A DNA stretch of 62,281 bases, from the NCBI GenBank assembly GCA_902800325.1, contig CADCDW010000005.1:7030-69310 (forward strand), written 5' to 3'. Positions 58,790 through 62,281 of the stretch are shown in pieces. The notes beneath the pieces were generated by a model that was given only the letters and a program-made list of their open reading frames with translations, was not told the origin of the DNA and made no database searches. Position 1 is the stretch's first letter. Every line of letters starts with the position of its first letter. The position numbers and the translations under genes were made by a program. The DNA is from an uncultured Lachnospiraceae bacterium (GTDB lineage Bacteria > Bacillota > Clostridia > Lachnospirales > Lachnospiraceae).

Positions 58790-60841
58790 ATGAAGAAGAA
58801 AAGAAAGAAAACAGGAAGGAAGCTGCTCGGCTTCTTGCTCACGTTGGCGATGGTGTTTGGTACATTTACCGGGATCGTGCCGGGTACGGAAATTACTGCA
58901 AAGGCAGATACTTCAGATACGGGAGTAGAAGTTCTTATTGCAGACATTGATTGTGAGGACTATAAGGATGAGACAACAAGTTTTATTACCGATGATGGTA
59001 TAGCCAATATCAGTTTTTCTGCAACGCCATCATTTCATGAATGGAATGGATGGTATAATCCGAATGGTGATCTAACGATCACGGTTACAGCCGCTAACGA
59101 TGATTATCCCATTTCAAAATGTATGTTCCAATGTAATGCTGACGGGCGCGAAGACAGCACTGCCCCATTTGCAGTGACTATCTCATATGACGGCAACTGG
59201 AATAATACAACAGCAACCATCAATGACGAAACAGAGTTATCCGGGGGGTTAAAGCATATTGGTATTTTTAGTCGTATTACGCCGGACTATACTGTCTTAA
59301 AAGATGGTATGCTAATTAAGCCGGGAGAAAGTATAATCCCTGGTGACTATTATTATAAAACGGCTGAGCGCGTTAATACTGAATCCCCGGAAGAGCATGC
59401 TGATTTTAAGAAAAATACTTTGTATACTCTGGTAAAAGGAAGTATTGAGAGAAGACAGGTAGATCCTTCTTATGATCCTGACTTGTATGAAGATGTTTTT
59501 GTGGAAAGCAATAATGGCGACCATTATGCGTTTTTACAAGTTGCCAATGGAAAGTATATTTTTGATGGTTCCTGGGAGGTAACAAATCATGCTGATGGCT
59601 TGCTGGTTTCGCAGGGCAAAAGTGAAAGTATGTCTAATCCTGAGGAAAGAATCACAACCTACGCATTCAGTGTACACGAGAAAGTGTTTAATGATGTAAT
59701 GGTTGACAGCACTATTGAAAACGGCAACATTGAGATAAAGGATTCAGAGGAAACTGCAATCAGTGAAGCTGAAGCTGGAAGTACCGTTACACTTGATGTG
59801 TCAGCAGATGAAGGATATAAGCTGAAAGAAATAAGCGCAAAATATCTTGAGGTTCAGAGCGTATCCGAGTTGATGGAGCTGATGGGATCTGGAAAGTGCT
59901 ATGAAAATCCAAGCAATCTCGAAGAGAGTAATTATTTCGAAGTAGTGGATAACAGTATAAAAGTTTATGCTTGGATGCAAAGAGACTACTTGTATTCTTT
60001 ACCTTCAACTGTAGAACTGGATAAGACCAGGAGCAGTGAGGGTATTTATACAGCGATAGGTACATATGATAATGCTCCTCTAACGTGGATTTTTAAAGTA
60101 AAGAATGGAAAGATCATATCAATTGGTTTTGAAAGAAACGGCGTAGATTGTGGTATTGTTAATATCGAAAGCACGGGTGCAATAGCTAAACCTACTTATG
60201 CTTCTGTTGACTTAACAACCGTAACTGAAGGTGAAAAGTACACATTTACAATGCCGGCGACAGATGTAACAGTCAATGCGGTTTTTGAAGAAGATAGTGC
60301 TCAGAACACATGGACAAGCGGTGATTGCACCGTGACATATGACTCCGACACCAAGACTATGACTGTTACGGGCAACGGTGCTATGGGTAGCTACGAATCT
60401 GAAGATCAGGTTCCATGGAAGGACGTTATTGAAGAAAGTGTAGAAAAAATAGTGATTGATGAGGGTGTTACATCCATCGGGGAAAATGTCTTCTATCATT
60501 GTGATAGCGTCAAAGAGATATACATTTCTTCTACTGTACGGAACATAAAAAATCAAGCCTTTTATAATTATTCCATGTATTCTTCTAATGTTTATTTTAC
60601 TCGTCCCTCAGTTGATTGTGAGTTACAAATAGACGGTATGCCTTTTAACTTGGATTACTGGACATTAAATTATTCAGGTGACGGAAAATATGTTTTGTAT
60701 GACAAAAATATAGATTTAGAAAAGCCGGTGGATCTATATATACAACTAAAATATTTACATGGAAGATACCGACATCCAGTATCACTTGCATTTCTGAGCA
60801 CGGTGTTGTTACAGCGAGCGTTGGCGGCACTGATGTTATAA
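58790..60841 (+). CDS. secreted surface protein with BspA-like repeat, N-terminal part
   Basis: 683 residues. Signal peptide: a lysine/arginine-rich start, hydrophobic LLGFLLTLAMVFGTFTGIVP and probable cleavage after AKA-D. Residues about 40-500 include an unassigned domain and a bacterial repeat-like unit (GSTVTLDVSADEGYKLKEIS; VTEGEKYTFTMPATDVTVNA). From about 505, SGDCTVTYDSDTKTMTVTGN with IVIDEGVTSIGENVFYHCDS is a BspA-type leucine-rich repeat. The last 30 residues are out of frame; a single-base loss near 60752-60757 separates it from the next frame. CAAGGAGGT precedes the ATG. Confidence 0.75.
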   Translation: MKKKRKKTGRKLLGFLLTLAMVFGTFTGIVPGTEITAKADTSDTGVEVLIADIDCEDYKDETTSFITDDGIANISFSATPSFHEWNGWYNPNGDLTITVTAANDDYPISKCMFQCNADGREDSTAPFAVTISYDGNWNNTTATINDETELSGGLKHIGIFSRITPDYTVLKDGMLIKPGESIIPGDYYYKTAERVNTESPEEHADFKKNTLYTLVKGSIERRQVDPSYDPDLYEDVFVESNNGDHYAFLQVANGKYIFDGSWEVTNHADGLLVSQGKSESMSNPEERITTYAFSVHEKVFNDVMVDSTIENGNIEIKDSEETAISEAEAGSTVTLDVSADEGYKLKEISAKYLEVQSVSELMELMGSGKCYENPSNLEESNYFEVVDNSIKVYAWMQRDYLYSLPSTVELDKTRSSEGIYTAIGTYDNAPLTWIFKVKNGKIISIGFERNGVDCGIVNIESTGAIAKPTYASVDLTTVTEGEKYTFTMPATDVTVNAVFEEDSAQNTWTSGDCTVTYDSDTKTMTVTGNGAMGSYESEDQVPWKDVIEESVEKIVIDEGVTSIGENVFYHCDSVKEIYISSTVRNIKNQAFYNYSMYSSNVYFTRPSVDCELQIDGMPFNLDYWTLNYSGDGKYVLYDKNIDLEKPVDLYIQLKYLHGRYRHPVSLAFLSTVLLQRALAALML

Positions 60842-60963
60842 CGGCAGAAGTAGGAGATGAGGTTACTCTGAAAGTTAAGCCTGATTTAGGTTATCAGTTA
60901 AAGTCTATAACAGCTACCTTTCCCAAAGACGGAGTCGAAACCTTCGATGATCTTGTTGGGCTG

Positions 60964-62088
60964 ATGGGCGATGCGGTATTTAACGGTAATACATATGAGT
61001 TTGGCGAATATACCTGTAAGGTGGAAAATGGACAATTTGCAATATATAATGGAAATGATTTAGTTTCAAGAACTTCTGATATAACTGATTTTGAAGTGAG
61101 AGATAACGGACATACTATTGTTTTTAATAGCGGCAATCTTGGTTGGTATTTCGTACTTGATCGTGATACCGGGAATATTATAGTTATTTCTGTAAGTTAT
61201 ATATCTGATTGGAAGTCTGCATTTGTATCGGCAGACAACTCGGAATCCACAGGAACTTTACCGCCTAACGAGGTTTCACTGACCACGGTTAAGGAAGGCT
61301 CAGATTATAAATTTATAATGCCGAAGAGGGATGTTACCGTAAAGACTGAGTATGAGAAAGTAGCAGTTGTTACAAAAGCACCGGAAGCAAATACACTGAC
61401 CTACAATGGCAAGGCGCAGAAACTTGTGACTGCCGGAACAGCAACAGGCGGCGAGTTGCAGTACGCCCTCGGCACGAAGGATGCTGCAACCGAAGAATAT
61501 ACCACATCCATCCCTACAGCAACCAACGCAGGAACCTATTATGTCTGGTATAAGGTTGTGGGAGATGAGAATCATAATGATGTTGAACCGGAATGTGTAA
61601 AAGTAACTATCGCAGAGGAGAAAAAACAGGATGAACCTGTAAAACCGAATGAACCTGATACACCTGATACACCTGCCAAGACTGTAGATATGTACCGTCT
61701 CTACAATCCAAACAGTGGAGAACATTTCTATACTTCAAATGCTGCCGAAAAGGATAACCTTGCAAGCTTAGGATGGAAATACGAAGGCATTGGCTGGAAC
61801 GCTCCTGAAAAGTCAAATACACCTGTATACAGACTTTATAATCCAAATGCAGGAGATCATCACTATACTATGAGTGTTAAAGAACGTGACTGGCTCGCGT
61901 CATTGGGATGGAATTATGAAGGAATCGGTTGGTATTCTGATGACAGTAAATCCGTACCTGTATACAGACAGTATAATCCTAATGCGGAAACAGGAACACA
62001 TAACTATACGATGAACAAGGCCGAAAATGATATGCTTGTAGGTCTTGGCTGGAATGCGGAAGGCATTGGATGGTACGGAGTGAAATAA
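60964..62088 (+). CDS. surface protein, C-terminal part with MBG-like and DUF5648 repeats
   Basis: Listed from the first ATG, but homologous reading starts at about 60755 (TWKIPTSSITCISEHGVVTA). A second copy of the N-terminal repeat unit (EVGDEVTLKVKPDLGYQL; VKEGSDYKFIMPKRDVTVKT) is followed by an MBG-like domain (NTLTYNGKAQKLVTAGTATG; PTATNAGTYYVWYKVVGD), a Pro-rich linker and three DUF5648-like repeats: YRLYNPNSGEHFYTSNAAEK, YRLYNPNAGDHHYTMSVKER and YRQYNPNAETGTHNYTMNKA, each ending LGW..EGIGW. The last probably bind the cell wall or glycans. No LPXTG motif. Confidence 0.75.
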   Translation: MGDAVFNGNTYEFGEYTCKVENGQFAIYNGNDLVSRTSDITDFEVRDNGHTIVFNSGNLGWYFVLDRDTGNIIVISVSYISDWKSAFVSADNSESTGTLPPNEVSLTTVKEGSDYKFIMPKRDVTVKTEYEKVAVVTKAPEANTLTYNGKAQKLVTAGTATGGELQYALGTKDAATEEYTTSIPTATNAGTYYVWYKVVGDENHNDVEPECVKVTIAEEKKQDEPVKPNEPDTPDTPAKTVDMYRLYNPNSGEHFYTSNAAEKDNLASLGWKYEGIGWNAPEKSNTPVYRLYNPNAGDHHYTMSVKERDWLASLGWNYEGIGWYSDDSKSVPVYRQYNPNAETGTHNYTMNKAENDMLVGLGWNAEGIGWYGVK

Positions 62089-62113
62089 ACACTTATAATA
62101 ATTAAATATAAAA

Positions 62114-62137
62114 CATATATGATGTTTATCATATATG
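62114..62137. repeat. CATATATGAT hairpin
   Basis: CATATATGAT-GTTT-ATCATATATG, a perfect 10-bp stem just after the surface protein stop. Confidence 0.5.
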
Positions 62138-62143
62138 GTAGGT

Positions 62144-62181
62144 AAAAAAGGACAGGCAAGGTTTTGTGCCTGCCCTTTTTT
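62144..62181 (+). terminator. terminator of the surface protein gene
   Basis: AAAAAAGG-CAGGCA pairs with TGCCTG-CCTTTTTT; one mismatch, strong T tract. Confidence 0.85.
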
Positions 62182-62193
62182 ACTTTATAGGAA

Positions 62194-62245
62194 AGTTCTC
62201 CTAGCGGAGAACTCTTGAACAAAAAATGCCTGCAAAAGCAGGCAT
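62194..62245. repeat. two further hairpins at the window end
   Basis: AGTTCTCC-TAGC-GGAGAACT (62194-62213) and ATGCCTGC-AAAA-GCAGGCAT (62226-62245) are perfect 8-bp stems. The second repeats the GCAGGCA/TGCCTGC core of the preceding terminator. Confidence 0.6.
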
Positions 62246-62281
62246 AGAGAACAGACGGTATAGATTTTAGAAGATATAAAA

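Noticed and set aside
1-62281. tRNA, rRNA or IS element with transposase
   Set aside because: No tRNA-like cloverleaf, rRNA stretch or full transposase was found on either strand by reading.

Overview
The window reads as a chromosomal segment of a low-GC, motile Firmicute, most likely a Lachnospiraceae member (Butyrivibrio, Pseudobutyrivibrio, Lachnospira or Roseburia type). The basis is AT-rich DNA with strong AGGAGG-type ribosome sites, a Bacillus-like flagellar gene order (mbl/mreB-flhO-flhP; comFC-yvyF-flgM-flgN-flgK-flgL-fliW-csrA; flaG-fliD-fliS; flagellin), and accessory families frequent in this group (DUF6273, DUF5648 repeats, PF09820-type ATPases, Rpn-like nucleases). Names rest on reading motifs; no database search was run.

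Layout. 1-168 is the tail of a DUF6273-type protein. 169-1579 has no credible gene but holds four different families of tandem or inverted repeats. 1580-5534 carries a lipoprotein, a coiled-coil protein with a cysteine every 11 residues, a 15-bp minisatellite and a PAS-PocR-GAF sensor. 5575-8883 is MreB/Mbl followed by the two rod/hook proteins and a FlgJ-type rod-binding protein. 8967-12170 holds RecD2 helicase and ComFC. 12281-24747 is the late flagellar block: YvyF-like protein, FlgM, FlgN, two tandem FlgK paralogues, FlgL, FliW, CsrA, FlaG, FliD, FliS, a FliT-like chaperone and flagellin. Flagellin has a sigma-D type promoter, and its leader has two hairpins that each present AAGGA in the loop, the form of a CsrA site. 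With fliW and csrA in the same window, this makes a readable FliW-CsrA-flagellin circuit.

24827-53855 is a large glycan island beginning directly after the flagellin terminator. Two paralogous LicD-plus-GT-like fusion proteins sit near its two ends. Between them are glycosyltransferases of several classes (CgeB-like, NodZ-like, GT2, DUF4422, an unclassified GT-A, a GT-D fused to an acetyltransferase), an Rpe-like epimerase, a GatD-like polyol-phosphate dehydrogenase, an IspD/TarI-type cytidylyltransferase, UDP-galactopyranose mutase, and a more AT-rich module (about 33.6-42.6 kb) with a DegT aminotransferase, two ATP-grasp ligases (one fused to a HAD phosphatase), a second PLP-fold protein and a propeller-like protein. 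I see no flippase, polymerase, priming transferase or any other membrane protein in the island, so the best reading is cytoplasmic decoration of flagellin. The combination suggests a phospho-polyol or amino-acyl-sugar decoration; this is inference.

54076-62281 leaves the island: a frameshifted HTH-HATPase-DUF4325 regulator, Sua5/TsaC, RpiB, a decayed PF09820-type ATPase, and a frameshifted secreted surface protein with BspA-like, MBG-like and three DUF5648-like repeats behind a structured leader. The accessory stretches also hold several remnants: HI0074 family, a GNAT, a duplicated Rpn copy and the PF09820 gene.
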